From: Romboutsia_E sp900604535
GTDB lineage: Bacteria; Bacillota; Clostridia; Peptostreptococcales; Peptostreptococcaceae
Direction: 5' to 3'
Length of the DNA stretch: 64,000 nucleotides
Assembly (NCBI RefSeq): GCF_900604535.1
Contig: NZ_UWOT01000003.1
Coordinates: 186,001 to 250,000, forward strand
Shown here piece after piece: positions 25,911 through 35,208 of the stretch (the stretch's first letter is position 1; every line of letters begins with the position of its first letter). The translations under genes and the position numbers were made by a program. Under the pieces are notes generated by a model that was given only the letters and a program-made list of their open reading frames with translations, was not told where the DNA came from and searched no databases.

Positions 25911-27647
25911 ATGGGGAAGATTCATATACTAAATAAAAGTATTACATTTAAATTATTCTTATTAATGTTTACATTTACGCTACTAATAGTTGGTTTAATA
26001 GTAACATGGATTATAAGTGATACAAATCAAATGACTAAAAAAGAAATGTACGAGATGAGAAATCAAGTTTTAAGTGAAATTTCTAATAACATATCAATAC
26101 TATTGTCCAATGTAGAAACAATAGGAAATAATATAGTAGTGGATAGTGAACTAATAGATATATTAGATGTACCTAAAGAACAACTTCCTAAAGATAAATA
26201 CTTAAAGAACAAAATGGATTCATATGTAGAGGGATTGTTGAATGATGAGGTTTGGGAATATGGTGAGTTCAATATGAAGCCAGAATTATACGTAATTGGT
26301 GAGAATGGATTAACTTATAGTACCTATTCTAAAACTAAATATGATATAGATAAAATAAAAAATGAAGACTGGTACAATAAAATAATACAGGCTGATGGTA
26401 ACACTGTACTTATTAATACATATAAAGATGAAAATGGAATAGGTCCATATAAAAACATCTTCAAAATGGGGCGATTAATAAAGGACTTAATAACAGAAAA
26501 AACTCTAGGTGTATTAATAATAGATATAAGTGAAACTATGTTGTACGATAGATATGCTGAAGCATTAAAGTCAGGGTCTAATATTTATATTATAGATTCA
26601 CAAGGAAAAATAATATCAAGCAAAGATAAAAGAGATATAGGTATAAATTATAAAGAAGTTACAGGTAGCATAGAACATAAAAATAACAACTCAAGTAATA
26701 TAGAAATAGTTTCTGAAATTAACCGATATGGATGGAGTATAATACAAGAAATTCCATCAAATATTTTGACTAAGCTATCCATTGAAATAGCTCAAAGGCT
26801 TTTAGTAATATTAATACTAGTAAGTTTAGTAGCTTTATTAATAGCCTATAAGTTATCTGTACTTATTACTAAACCAATATATAATATTAAAAATAAGATG
26901 GATGAGGTAATGCAAGGAAACTTAAAAGTTCAAGTAAAAGTAGACAAAGATGATGAGATAGGACAACTAGAGGAATATTTTAATAGTATGGTTAAATGGT
27001 TAGATTACTCTATATCAGAAATAAAGCAACAAGAAGAACAAAAAAGAGTAGCAGAATTAAGTTTTTTACAGGCACAGATAAATCCTCACTTTTTATATAA
27101 CACTTTAAGTGGAATTAGATTTTTAATATCTATGAATAAAACAGAAGAAGCAGAGGAAATGCTTTATAGATTTACTAAATTATTAAGAAGTATATTACCA
27201 AAAGCTAGCGAAATGATTTCTTTAGAAGAAGAAATCAATAATATTGAAAACTATGTAGAGCTACAAAAAATGAGACATCCTAATTGCTTTGATGTTAGTT
27301 ACGACATAGATCCAAGTATAAATGAATTTAAGGTTCCATCTTTTATTTTACAGCCAATTTTGGAAAATGCTATTTTGTATAGTATGGAAAAGGAGCACAA
27401 TAAAGGAATTATTAGTATAACTGGCTATAGAAGAGATGATGGAGTAAGAATAGTAATAGAAGATAATGGAATAGGAATGACTCAAAATCAAGTAAAGGCT
27501 GTATTAAAAAAAGAAGAAAGTATGAATAGAGTGGGAGTAATAAATGTTCATGAAAGAATACAGTTAAATTACGGAGAAGAATATGGATTAAAAATAGAAA
27601 GTATAGAATCTGAAGGAACGAAGGTCATATTTATTTTACCTAGTTAG
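25911..27647 (+). CDS. YesM-family sensor histidine kinase
   Basis: 578 residues if started at ATG 25911, but AAGGAG touches this ATG, so the start is uncertain; TTG 25890 is in frame without a ribosome site. A first membrane helix spans about 13-36, then an extracellular sensor of about 250 residues (dCache-like), a second helix near 290-312, a HAMP segment and the kinase core. H393 lies in INPHFLYNTL; the ATP lid motifs ENAILYS and EDNGIGM follow. It phosphorylates the next gene's product. Its location before a nucleoside catabolic operon suggests that it senses nucleosides, possibly through the BMP-type protein. Confidence 0.87.
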   Translation: MGKIHILNKSITFKLFLLMFTFTLLIVGLIVTWIISDTNQMTKKEMYEMRNQVLSEISNNISILLSNVETIGNNIVVDSELIDILDVPKEQLPKDKYLKNKMDSYVEGLLNDEVWEYGEFNMKPELYVIGENGLTYSTYSKTKYDIDKIKNEDWYNKIIQADGNTVLINTYKDENGIGPYKNIFKMGRLIKDLITEKTLGVLIIDISETMLYDRYAEALKSGSNIYIIDSQGKIISSKDKRDIGINYKEVTGSIEHKNNNSSNIEIVSEINRYGWSIIQEIPSNILTKLSIEIAQRLLVILILVSLVALLIAYKLSVLITKPIYNIKNKMDEVMQGNLKVQVKVDKDDEIGQLEEYFNSMVKWLDYSISEIKQQEEQKRVAELSFLQAQINPHFLYNTLSGIRFLISMNKTEEAEEMLYRFTKLLRSILPKASEMISLEEEINNIENYVELQKMRHPNCFDVSYDIDPSINEFKVPSFILQPILENAILYSMEKEHNKGIISITGYRRDDGVRIVIEDNGIGMTQNQVKAVLKKEESMNRVGVINVHERIQLNYGEEYGLKIESIESEGTKVIFILPS

Positions 27648-27659
27648 GGGGAGTGCAAG

Positions 27660-28415
27660 TTGTTAAATATATTAGTAGTAGAGGATGAAGCACCTATAAG
27701 GGACTGGATAGCTTATACTGTAGACAATATTTCAGAAGAATTTAAGGTTTTAGCATCTGCATCAAATGGAAAAGAAGCATATGAATTAGCAGTCAAATTT
27801 AACCCACAGGTTATTATAAGTGATATAAAAATGCCTATAATGGGTGGAATAGAGCTTACAAAAGAAGTAAAAAAAGTAATGCCAGACACTTATATAATAT
27901 TACTTACAAACTATGCAGAATTCTCATATGCAAAGCAGGCTATAAGTTGTGGTGTACATGAATATCTTATAAAGTCAGATATAAGACCTAAAGAACTAAA
28001 AGATGTTCTTACAGGAATTTATGAGAATATAAAAGATAGCAATAATAGCTTAAATACTACAGGTACTGAGGTAAAAAATAACTATGAACTAGATGAAAAT
28101 AAATATTCAAAAGCTATAGCAAAATCTATGGAATATATAGAGCTTAATTATAAAGAATCTATATCATTAGGAGAAATATCAAAGCATGTATATTTATCTC
28201 CTGAATATTTTTCAAGGTTATTTAAAGAAGAAGTAGGAGAAAACTTTAGCACATATCTCACTTTATTCAGAATGAAAAAAGCTGAGGAATTATTAAAAAA
28301 TACAAATATGAAAATATGTCAAATATCTAATGAAGTAGGTTATGTCAATTCTAGTTACTTTTCAAAAACATATAAGAAGTATAAAGGAGTATCTCCAGAA
28401 GATGATAGATATTAA
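27660..28415 (+). CDS. YesN-family response regulator with AraC DNA-binding domain
   Basis: 251 residues starting at TTG 27660 behind TAGGGGGAG. The receiver domain has acidic EDE at 8-10 and phospho-aspartate D55 in IISDIKMP. The C-terminal 100 residues are an AraC/XylS double helix-turn-helix (ISLGEISKHVYLSPEYFSRL, then VGYVNSSYFSKTYKKYKG). It starts 12 bases after the kinase stop. The composite repeat at 28468-28515, upstream of the next operon, is its probable binding site: the direct repeats have the 21-bp period favoured by AraC-type activators. Confidence 0.88.
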   Translation: MLNILVVEDEAPIRDWIAYTVDNISEEFKVLASASNGKEAYELAVKFNPQVIISDIKMPIMGGIELTKEVKKVMPDTYIILLTNYAEFSYAKQAISCGVHEYLIKSDIRPKELKDVLTGIYENIKDSNNSLNTTGTEVKNNYELDENKYSKAIAKSMEYIELNYKESISLGEISKHVYLSPEYFSRLFKEEVGENFSTYLTLFRMKKAEELLKNTNMKICQISNEVGYVNSSYFSKTYKKYKGVSPEDDRY

Positions 28416-28467
28416 GAAAATGTCAATATTGTTCAATTAAAATCAATATTTTACAAATCTAATTAAT

Positions 28468-28515
28468 GATAAGCCATAAATTTATCAATATAATGTTATG
28501 GCTTATCAATATAAT
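28468..28515 (+). promoter_or_regulatory. Composite inverted and direct repeat, candidate YesN site
   Basis: Perfect 12-bp inverted repeat GATAAGCCATAA (28468-28479) / TTATGGCTTATC (28496-28507). Overlapping it, TTATCAATATAAT occurs at 28482-28494 and 28503-28515, exactly 21 bp apart. No T run follows, so an operator is more likely than a terminator. Confidence 0.5.
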
Positions 28516-28608
28516 TCATAGCAAGAAAACGTTATTTATAATAAAATACTAGTAAAGAAAGAGATACTTAGTTATCTGCTTTACTATGTATTATCATAGG
28601 AGGCAATA

Positions 28609-29694
28609 GTGATCAAATCTAAAGAAAATATAATAGTAGCTATTTCAGTATTATTAGTTCTATTTATAATAATAATTTATCCATCAGAGAATAGCGAAAG
28701 TAAGTTTGGAGATCTATCCAATGAAAATGTAACCCAAATAGGTGTAGTATTTAATAAGCATGGTCTAGGAGATAAATCTTTTAATGATTTATGTTTTGAG
28801 GGTATCTTAAGAGCTCAAGATAAATTAAACATAGAATTTGATTACTATGAATCTAAATCTGAAGAAGATTATGAAACTATAGCTAGAGAATATGCGAGTA
28901 GTAAAAAATACGACTTAATAATATCTATTGGTTTTGAACAAGAAGAAGCTGTAAAAAAAGTTTCAAAAGAGTTCCTAAATCAAAAATTTACATTAGTAGA
29001 TTCTAGATTAAATCTCTCAAATGTAAGTTCAATAAATACATTTTGGACAGAACAAACATTTCTTAATGGTGTTATAGCTGGACTGCTCATGAAAGAAGAT
29101 AAACTTCAAGATGAAGAAGTTAGTGGAATTATCCTTGGAATGGATATGAAACATCTAAGAGAAGGGGCTATAGGATTTGAAGCAGGAATTAGATATATAA
29201 ATCCAGATGCAAAAGTTATAGTAGGAGTAGTTGATGATTTTTCAAATCCTGCTAAGGCAAAGGAAATGGCTCTTTCTATGTATAGAAAAGGAGCTAAATA
29301 TATCCAACATATAGCAGGAGAATCTGGATTTGGAGTATTTGCAGCTGCAAAAGAAGTTGATAAATATGCATTTGGAATTGATGGAAATCAAAATCTTTTT
29401 GAACCAGATTATATAGTAGCGACAGCTATAAGGCATGCGGATGACATAATATATAACGAGATTGAATCAGTTGTAAAAAGTACTTGGTCACCTGGTATGC
29501 ATAGTTTTGGAATCAAAGAAAATGTTATAGGCTATGAAATAGCAGGGTCTAATGTAGAGATACCAGAAAAAACAATACAAGTTGTAGAAGAAATAAAAAA
29601 TGACATAGTAGAAGGAGAATTGTATATACCTTCAACCTATGAAGAGCTAGAAATATGGACTCAGTCCAATCAATATAAAAAAATAAATATATAA
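28609..29694 (+). CDS. BMP-family (basic membrane protein) nucleoside-binding protein
   Basis: 361 residues from GTG 28609 behind AGGAGG. One N-terminal membrane helix (about 9-24) and no lipobox cysteine, so it is membrane-anchored rather than a lipoprotein. The rest matches BMP/PnrA ligand-binding proteins: IGVVFNKHGLGDKSFNDL at the start of the domain and the AGESGFGVFAAAKEV and FGIDGNQ segments that contact nucleosides in relatives. No ABC ATPase or permease genes are near, so it may present ligand to the YesM kinase, or work with a distant transporter. It lies 14 bases before the phosphorylase gene. Confidence 0.8.
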   Translation: MIKSKENIIVAISVLLVLFIIIIYPSENSESKFGDLSNENVTQIGVVFNKHGLGDKSFNDLCFEGILRAQDKLNIEFDYYESKSEEDYETIAREYASSKKYDLIISIGFEQEEAVKKVSKEFLNQKFTLVDSRLNLSNVSSINTFWTEQTFLNGVIAGLLMKEDKLQDEEVSGIILGMDMKHLREGAIGFEAGIRYINPDAKVIVGVVDDFSNPAKAKEMALSMYRKGAKYIQHIAGESGFGVFAAAKEVDKYAFGIDGNQNLFEPDYIVATAIRHADDIIYNEIESVVKSTWSPGMHSFGIKENVIGYEIAGSNVEIPEKTIQVVEEIKNDIVEGELYIPSTYEELEIWTQSNQYKKINI

Positions 29695-29707
29695 AAGGGA
29701 GAAAGTT

Positions 29708-31012
29708 ATGAGACTATACGATATAATATCTAAAAAAAGAGATAATAAGGAATTATCTAAGGATGAAATTGATTTCTTTATAGATGCGTATACTAGCGGA
29801 GAAATTCCTGATTATCAAGCATCTGCATTATTAATGGCGATATACCTGAATGGTTTTACAAAAGAAGAAACAGTTAATCTTACTATGGCAATGGTTAACT
29901 CAGGTGATGTTGTAGATCTTAGTATGATAGATGGAGTAAAATTAGATAAACATAGTACAGGTGGAGTAGGAGATAAGACTTCTCTTATATTAGTACCAAT
30001 GGTTGCTGCAGCTGGAGGAAAGGTTGCCAAATTATCTGGTAGAGGACTTGGGCACACTGGTGGAACATTAGATAAATTAGAATCTATACCAGGATTTAAT
30101 ATATCAGTAAAAGAAGATAAATTTATAGATATGGTTAGAAATGCAGGGCTAGTTATAGCAGGTCAAACCCAAAATTTAGTTCCAGCAGACAAAAAAATAT
30201 ATGCACTAAGGGATGTTACTGCAACAGTAGACAGTATACCTTTAATAGCTGCAAGTATAATGAGTAAGAAGATAGCCTCAGGTTCAGATGCAATAGTACT
30301 AGATGTTAAATATGGAGAAGGCGCATTTATGAAAACAGCTGAAGATGCAGAGAAATTAGCAATAGCTATGGTTGAAATAGGTAATAGTGTAGGTAGAAAT
30401 ACATCCGCAGCAATTACTTTAAATGGAGAACCACTAGGATATGCAATAGGAAATGCTCTTGAGCTACAAGAAGTAATAGAAATATTAAAGGGTGAGGGTC
30501 CAGATGATTTAAGAGAGTTATGCTTACAATTAGGAGCTCAAATGCTTATGTTAGGAAATATAGAACCAGATGTTGAAAAAGGTAGAGCTAAATTAGAAGA
30601 TATCTTAAAAGATGGAAGTGCATTAGCGAAATTAAGAGAATTAACAGTTCTTCAAGGAGGAGATCCTAAAGTTATAGATAATCCAGAATTATTTGAAATA
30701 GCGCCATTAACTCATGAAGTCAAAGCTACTAAAGAAGGATATGTATATGACTTAAATGCAGAAAAAGTTGGAGTTTCTTCATTACTTACAGGGGCTGGAA
30801 GACATACAAAAGATGATGAATTAGATTATGGAGCAGGGATAAGACTTAAAAAGAAAATGGGTGATTATGTAAAAGTAGGAGATGTATTAGCTATATTATA
30901 TTCAAGTGATAAAGCTAAGTTTGAAAAGGCTGAAGAAGAATTGCTAAGTGCATACAATATACAGAGTGAAAAACCAGAAAAGACTAAGATAATACACAAA
31001 ATAATAAGATAG
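29708..31012 (+). CDS. pdp: Pyrimidine-nucleoside phosphorylase
   Basis: 434 residues, the normal length. Signature region KHSTGGVGDKTSLILVPMVA and the phosphate-binding SGRGLGHTGGTLDKLE are intact. It splits thymidine, deoxyuridine or uridine with phosphate to give the base and (deoxy)ribose-1-phosphate. The sugar phosphate feeds phosphopentomutase (deoB) and deoxyribose-phosphate aldolase (deoC) further along the operon. The three-domain layout with a C-terminal barrel-sandwich-like domain (EGYVYDLNAEKVG) fits the family. Confidence 0.92.
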   Translation: MRLYDIISKKRDNKELSKDEIDFFIDAYTSGEIPDYQASALLMAIYLNGFTKEETVNLTMAMVNSGDVVDLSMIDGVKLDKHSTGGVGDKTSLILVPMVAAAGGKVAKLSGRGLGHTGGTLDKLESIPGFNISVKEDKFIDMVRNAGLVIAGQTQNLVPADKKIYALRDVTATVDSIPLIAASIMSKKIASGSDAIVLDVKYGEGAFMKTAEDAEKLAIAMVEIGNSVGRNTSAAITLNGEPLGYAIGNALELQEVIEILKGEGPDDLRELCLQLGAQMLMLGNIEPDVEKGRAKLEDILKDGSALAKLRELTVLQGGDPKVIDNPELFEIAPLTHEVKATKEGYVYDLNAEKVGVSSLLTGAGRHTKDDELDYGAGIRLKKKMGDYVKVGDVLAILYSSDKAKFEKAEEELLSAYNIQSEKPEKTKIIHKIIR

Positions 31013-31094
31013 TATATTAAAAATAATACCTGAATTTTAAATATAAGAAAAGTTGAAATCATTTATTAATCATTGTAATAAGGAGAAAAGAGCA

Positions 31095-31760
31095 ATGGAT
31101 AAAAAAGTAATTTTAAAAACAGTAGATCACACCTTATTAAAACAAACATCTACTTGGGAAGATATAAAGGTAATATGTGAAGAAGCAATAAAGTATGAGG
31201 TAGCTTCTGTTTGTATACCACCATCATTTGTAAAGAGAGCTAAAGAGTTTGTTGGTGATAAGATGCAAGTTTGTACAGTAATAGGATTTCCTAATGGTTA
31301 TAACACAATGTCTGTAAAGGTATTTGAAACTAAAGATGCAATAGCAAATGGTGCAGATGAAATTGATATGGTAATAAACTTAGGTATGCTAAAAGAAGGT
31401 AAGTTTGATGAAATAACTGAAGAAATAAAAGCTATAAAAGAAGTTTGTGGTAAAAATATATTAAAAGTTATAATAGAAACCTGTCTTTTAACAGAAGAGG
31501 AAAAAATTCAGATGTGTAAATGTGTGACAGATGCTAAGGCTGATTTTATAAAGACATCTACTGGATTTAGTACAGGTGGGGCAACAGCTGAGGATATAGT
31601 GTTATTTAAAGAGAATATAGGAAAAGACGTTTTAATAAAAGCAGCAGGTGGAATAAAAGATATTGATACAGCTAAAGACTTTATAAATAAAGGTTCAGTA
31701 AGACTTGGTACTAGTTCAATAATAAAAATTATAAACAATGAAGAAGTAACAGGGTATTAA
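31095..31760 (+). CDS. deoC: Deoxyribose-phosphate aldolase
   Basis: 221 residues from ATG 31095 behind AAGGAG; the longer frame from 31053 has no ribosome site. The Schiff-base lysine is K153 in FIKTSTGFS, with D91 and K124 (LKVIIE) completing the active site. It cleaves deoxyribose-5-phosphate to glyceraldehyde-3-phosphate and acetaldehyde. The stop is one base before the deoB start, so translation is coupled. Confidence 0.92.
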   Translation: MDKKVILKTVDHTLLKQTSTWEDIKVICEEAIKYEVASVCIPPSFVKRAKEFVGDKMQVCTVIGFPNGYNTMSVKVFETKDAIANGADEIDMVINLGMLKEGKFDEITEEIKAIKEVCGKNILKVIIETCLLTEEEKIQMCKCVTDAKADFIKTSTGFSTGGATAEDIVLFKENIGKDVLIKAAGGIKDIDTAKDFINKGSVRLGTSSIIKIINNEEVTGY

Positions 31761-31761
31761 T

Positions 31762-32961
31762 ATGAAAAAGTTTAATAGAGTATTTTTAATAGTATTAGAC
31801 TCTGTTGGAATAGGTGAACTAGAAGATGCAAAAGAATATGGTGATGTAGGGGCTAATACTCTTTGTAATCTAGCAAATAAGGTAGGAGGAATTAAACTTC
31901 CTAACCTTCAAAAAATGGGTCTAGGAAATATAGCATGTATCAAAGGTGTGGAAAAAGTAAAGGATCAAATAGCATATAGTACAAAGTGTGGAGAATTATC
32001 AAAAGGAAAGGATACAATAACTGGTCATTGGGAAATGGCTGGTATATGCATAAATGAACCTTTTAAAGTATTTACTGAAACAGGATTCCCAAAAGAGCTT
32101 ATAGATGAACTTGAAGAAAAAAGCGGTCATAAATTTATTGGAAATATATCAGCATCAGGAACTGAAATAATTCAAAATCTTGGTGAAGAACATATAAAAA
32201 CTAAAAGTTTAATATTATACACATCAGCAGATAGTGTTCTGCAAATAGCAGCAAATGAAGAAGTTATACCGTTAGAAGAATTATATAAAGTATGTGAAAT
32301 AGCAAGAGAAGTTACATTACAAGAAGAATATAAAGTTGGTAGAATAATAGCAAGACCATTTGTAGGAACTAAAAAAGAAAACTTTAAACGTACTTCAAAT
32401 AGAAAAGATTATGCTTTAAAACCACCAACAAAAACAGTGTTAGATGCTCTTTGTGAGAAAAGCTTAGATGTTATAGGCATAGGCAAGATAGGAGATATTT
32501 ACTCTTACCAAGGGATAACTAAAAGTATAAAAAGTAAAAGTAATGAAGCTGGAATGAATGAAGTTATATCTATTGCAAAAGAAAATTTATACAACGGATT
32601 AATATTCTTAAACTTAGTAGATTTTGATGCTTTATATGGACACAGAAGAGATGTAGAGGGTTATAAGAAATCATTAGAGGTCTTTGATTATCAATTAGGA
32701 ATTCTTATCAAAAATCTTAAAGAGGATGATCTTTTAATAATAACAGCAGATCACGGTAATGACCCGACGTTTAAGGGAACGGATCATACAAGAGAATATG
32801 TACCAGTTATAGTTTATAATAAATCTTTAAAAGATCCTAAAGAAATACCTAAGCTTAAGACTATGGCAGATATAGGAGTTACTATATTAGATAATTTTAG
32901 TGAAGAAAATCAAACTTACAATTTTGAAATCGGAAAATCATTCATGGATGTTATTAAATAA
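31762..32961 (+). CDS. deoB: Phosphopentomutase
   Basis: 399 residues, alkaline-phosphatase superfamily. Metal motifs: LDSVGIGE near the start with the first aspartate, GKDTITGHWEMAG with the phospho-accepting threonine, and TADHGNDPTFKGTDHTRE near residue 330. It interconverts (deoxy)ribose-1-phosphate and -5-phosphate, linking the phosphorylases to deoC and the pentose phosphate enzymes. Confidence 0.93.
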   Translation: MKKFNRVFLIVLDSVGIGELEDAKEYGDVGANTLCNLANKVGGIKLPNLQKMGLGNIACIKGVEKVKDQIAYSTKCGELSKGKDTITGHWEMAGICINEPFKVFTETGFPKELIDELEEKSGHKFIGNISASGTEIIQNLGEEHIKTKSLILYTSADSVLQIAANEEVIPLEELYKVCEIAREVTLQEEYKVGRIIARPFVGTKKENFKRTSNRKDYALKPPTKTVLDALCEKSLDVIGIGKIGDIYSYQGITKSIKSKSNEAGMNEVISIAKENLYNGLIFLNLVDFDALYGHRRDVEGYKKSLEVFDYQLGILIKNLKEDDLLIITADHGNDPTFKGTDHTREYVPVIVYNKSLKDPKEIPKLKTMADIGVTILDNFSEENQTYNFEIGKSFMDVIK

Positions 32962-32982
32962 TAAATTATAGGAGTGAATAGT

Positions 32983-33804
32983 ATGAAGAACTTATATAAC
33001 AAAATAGTTGAAAGTACTACATATATAAAATCGAAAATTAAAATAGTACCACGAATAGGATTAATACTAGGTTCTGGTTTAGGAGTATTAGCGGATGAAA
33101 TAGAAAATCCAATAATAATAAGTTATGATGAAATACCAAATTTCCCAGTATCAACAGTAGAAGGTCACAAGGGTCAATTAGTTATAGGACAATTACAAGG
33201 AAAAGATGTTGTAGCGATGCAAGGAAGATTTCACTACTATGAAGGATACATAATGCAAGATACTACTTTTCCGATAAGAGTAATGAAAGCATTAGGTGTT
33301 GAGATTGTATTTGTGACTAATGCAGCAGGTGGAGTCAATAAAGAATTTATACCAGGGGATTTAATGATAATAAAGGATCATATAAATTTTGGTGGATATA
33401 ATCCATTAATAGGATCAAATGACAATAGATTAGGAGTTAGATTTCCAGATATGTCTAAAGCTTATACTCCAGAATATATAGAAGTTGCTAGAAAATGTGC
33501 GAAAGAACTAGAAATAAACATAAAAGAAGGCGTATATGCATTCTTCACTGGTCCTACATATGAAACACCAGCAGAGGTAAGAATGGCTAGAGTTTTGGGG
33601 GCTGATGCAGTAGGAATGTCTACAGTACCAGAAGTAATAGTTGCTTCTCACAGTGATCTTAAAGTTGTAGGTATATCTTGTATAACCAATATGGCAGCAG
33701 GTATATTAGACCAACCTTTAAATCATGAAGAAGTTATAGAGACTACACAAAAAGTTAAGCTACAGTTCTTGAATTTAGTTAAGAAAATAGTTAGTGAAAT
33801 ATAA
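32983..33804 (+). CDS. punA: Purine-nucleoside phosphorylase, trimeric type
   Basis: 273 residues from ATG 32983, nine bases after AGGAG; an in-frame GTG at 32974 is too close. Signatures: LGSGLGVLADE, phosphate-binding VEGHKGQLVIG, QGRFHYYEGY, and VTNAAGGV. These place it in the low-molecular-weight class that prefers inosine, guanosine and their deoxy forms. It gives the base and (deoxy)ribose-1-phosphate for deoB. Confidence 0.92.
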   Translation: MKNLYNKIVESTTYIKSKIKIVPRIGLILGSGLGVLADEIENPIIISYDEIPNFPVSTVEGHKGQLVIGQLQGKDVVAMQGRFHYYEGYIMQDTTFPIRVMKALGVEIVFVTNAAGGVNKEFIPGDLMIIKDHINFGGYNPLIGSNDNRLGVRFPDMSKAYTPEYIEVARKCAKELEINIKEGVYAFFTGPTYETPAEVRMARVLGADAVGMSTVPEVIVASHSDLKVVGISCITNMAAGILDQPLNHEEVIETTQKVKLQFLNLVKKIVSEI

Positions 33805-33856
33805 TTTTGATTGAAAAAATGATCACGTATATGTGTCATAAATAGAAGGAGATAGC

Positions 33857-35137
33857 ATGTTAAAATTATTAAACGCCTTAGGAATATTTGTTTTGCTAGG
33901 AGTATTATATTTATTTTCAGCTAATAAAAAAGAAATTAATAAAAAGATGATCATAAAAGCTCTTGTTCTTCAATTTATTCTTTCATTTTTACTAGTAAAA
34001 TTTCCATTAGGGAGAATGGTATTAGAAAGAGTATCAGATGTAGTAACTAACATATTGAGTTATGGAAGAGAAGGTTTAAGCTTCATATTTGGAGGATTGT
34101 CAGATTCAGCAATGCCAACGGGATTTATATTTGGAATACAAGTTCTAGGTAACATTATATTTATATCAGCACTTGTGGCGGCACTATACTATCTAGGTAT
34201 CATAGGGTTTGTAGTCAAAGGAATCGGTGGGGTAATAGGAAAAATACTTGGAACTAGTAAAGTAGAAAGTTTTGTTGCTGTTGCAAATATGTTTTTAGGT
34301 CAAACTGAATCACCAATACTTGTAAGTAAGTATTTAAGAAGTATGACTGAAAGTGAAATAATGTTAGTTTTAATATCCGGTATGGGTAGTATGTCAGCTA
34401 CAGTACTTATGGGTTATGCAGGAATGGGTATACCTATGGAATATCTTTTAATAGGAGGAGCACTAGTTCCGTTAGGAAGTATTATAGTATCTAAGCTTAT
34501 ACTTCCTGAAAAAGTAATAGAAACATCAAATATAGAAGAAATAGTTGTACATTCAGACGGAAATGCAGCTTCACAAGAAGCTACACTTGCTATGACAAAG
34601 TTAGCATCTGATGAAGTGAGTATAGACAATAAAGGTGATAATACAAACCTAATATCTGCTATATCTCAAGGTGCTAATGATGGGCTTAACATGGCTCTTG
34701 GTATAGGTGCATCACTTATAGCAATAATATCATTAGTTGCATTAGTTAATGGATTGTTAGGAGTATTTGGAGTATCATTAGAGCAAATATTATCTATTAT
34801 ATTTGCTCCTATAGGATTATTAATGGGTGTACCAAAAGAAAATATATTAACTGCGAGTCAATTACTTGGAAGTAAGTTAGTATTAAATGAATTCGTTGCT
34901 TTTGGTCAATTAGGTCAAATATTAAGCACATTAGATTATAGATCAGGATTAATGATGTCTATATCTCTTACAGGATTTGCGAATATATCTAGTATGGGTA
35001 TATGTATATCTGGTATATCTGTATTTTGTCCAGAAAAAAGAGAAATATTATCTAGATTAGCATTAAAAGGTATGCTAGGTGGATTCTGTGTAAGCTTATT
35101 AAGTGCTTTGATAGTAGGTTTAATAGTAGCTATATAA
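33857..35137 (+). CDS. nupC: Concentrative nucleoside transporter (NupC/CNT family)
   Basis: 426 residues with about ten membrane helices. The CNT signature GQTESPILVSKYLRSMTESE and the following GMGSMSATVLMGYAGMGIP are clear, as is SLTGFANISSMGI in the second half. It brings nucleosides in with H+ or Na+ and supplies the two phosphorylases. It is in the middle of the operon, 52 bases after punA, and a perfect hairpin follows. Confidence 0.88.
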   Translation: MLKLLNALGIFVLLGVLYLFSANKKEINKKMIIKALVLQFILSFLLVKFPLGRMVLERVSDVVTNILSYGREGLSFIFGGLSDSAMPTGFIFGIQVLGNIIFISALVAALYYLGIIGFVVKGIGGVIGKILGTSKVESFVAVANMFLGQTESPILVSKYLRSMTESEIMLVLISGMGSMSATVLMGYAGMGIPMEYLLIGGALVPLGSIIVSKLILPEKVIETSNIEEIVVHSDGNAASQEATLAMTKLASDEVSIDNKGDNTNLISAISQGANDGLNMALGIGASLIAIISLVALVNGLLGVFGVSLEQILSIIFAPIGLLMGVPKENILTASQLLGSKLVLNEFVAFGQLGQILSTLDYRSGLMMSISLTGFANISSMGICISGISVFCPEKREILSRLALKGMLGGFCVSLLSALIVGLIVAI

Positions 35138-35140
35138 TTT

Positions 35141-35172
35141 AAAAAGTATTGTCATATATGACAATACTTTTT
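35141..35172 (+). terminator. Intra-operon hairpin between transporter and transketolase
   Basis: AAAAAGTATTGTC pairs perfectly with GACAATACTTTTT around a short loop. Partial termination here would lower expression of the transketolase and aldolase genes relative to the salvage genes. Confidence 0.75.
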
Positions 35173-35208
35173 AAATTGATAAATTATGAATTTAGTCGGG
35201 GGAATATC

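Noticed and set aside
28468..28507. Inverted repeat as a terminator of the yesN gene
   Set aside because: No T run follows the right arm, and direct repeats overlap it, so an operator is the better reading.
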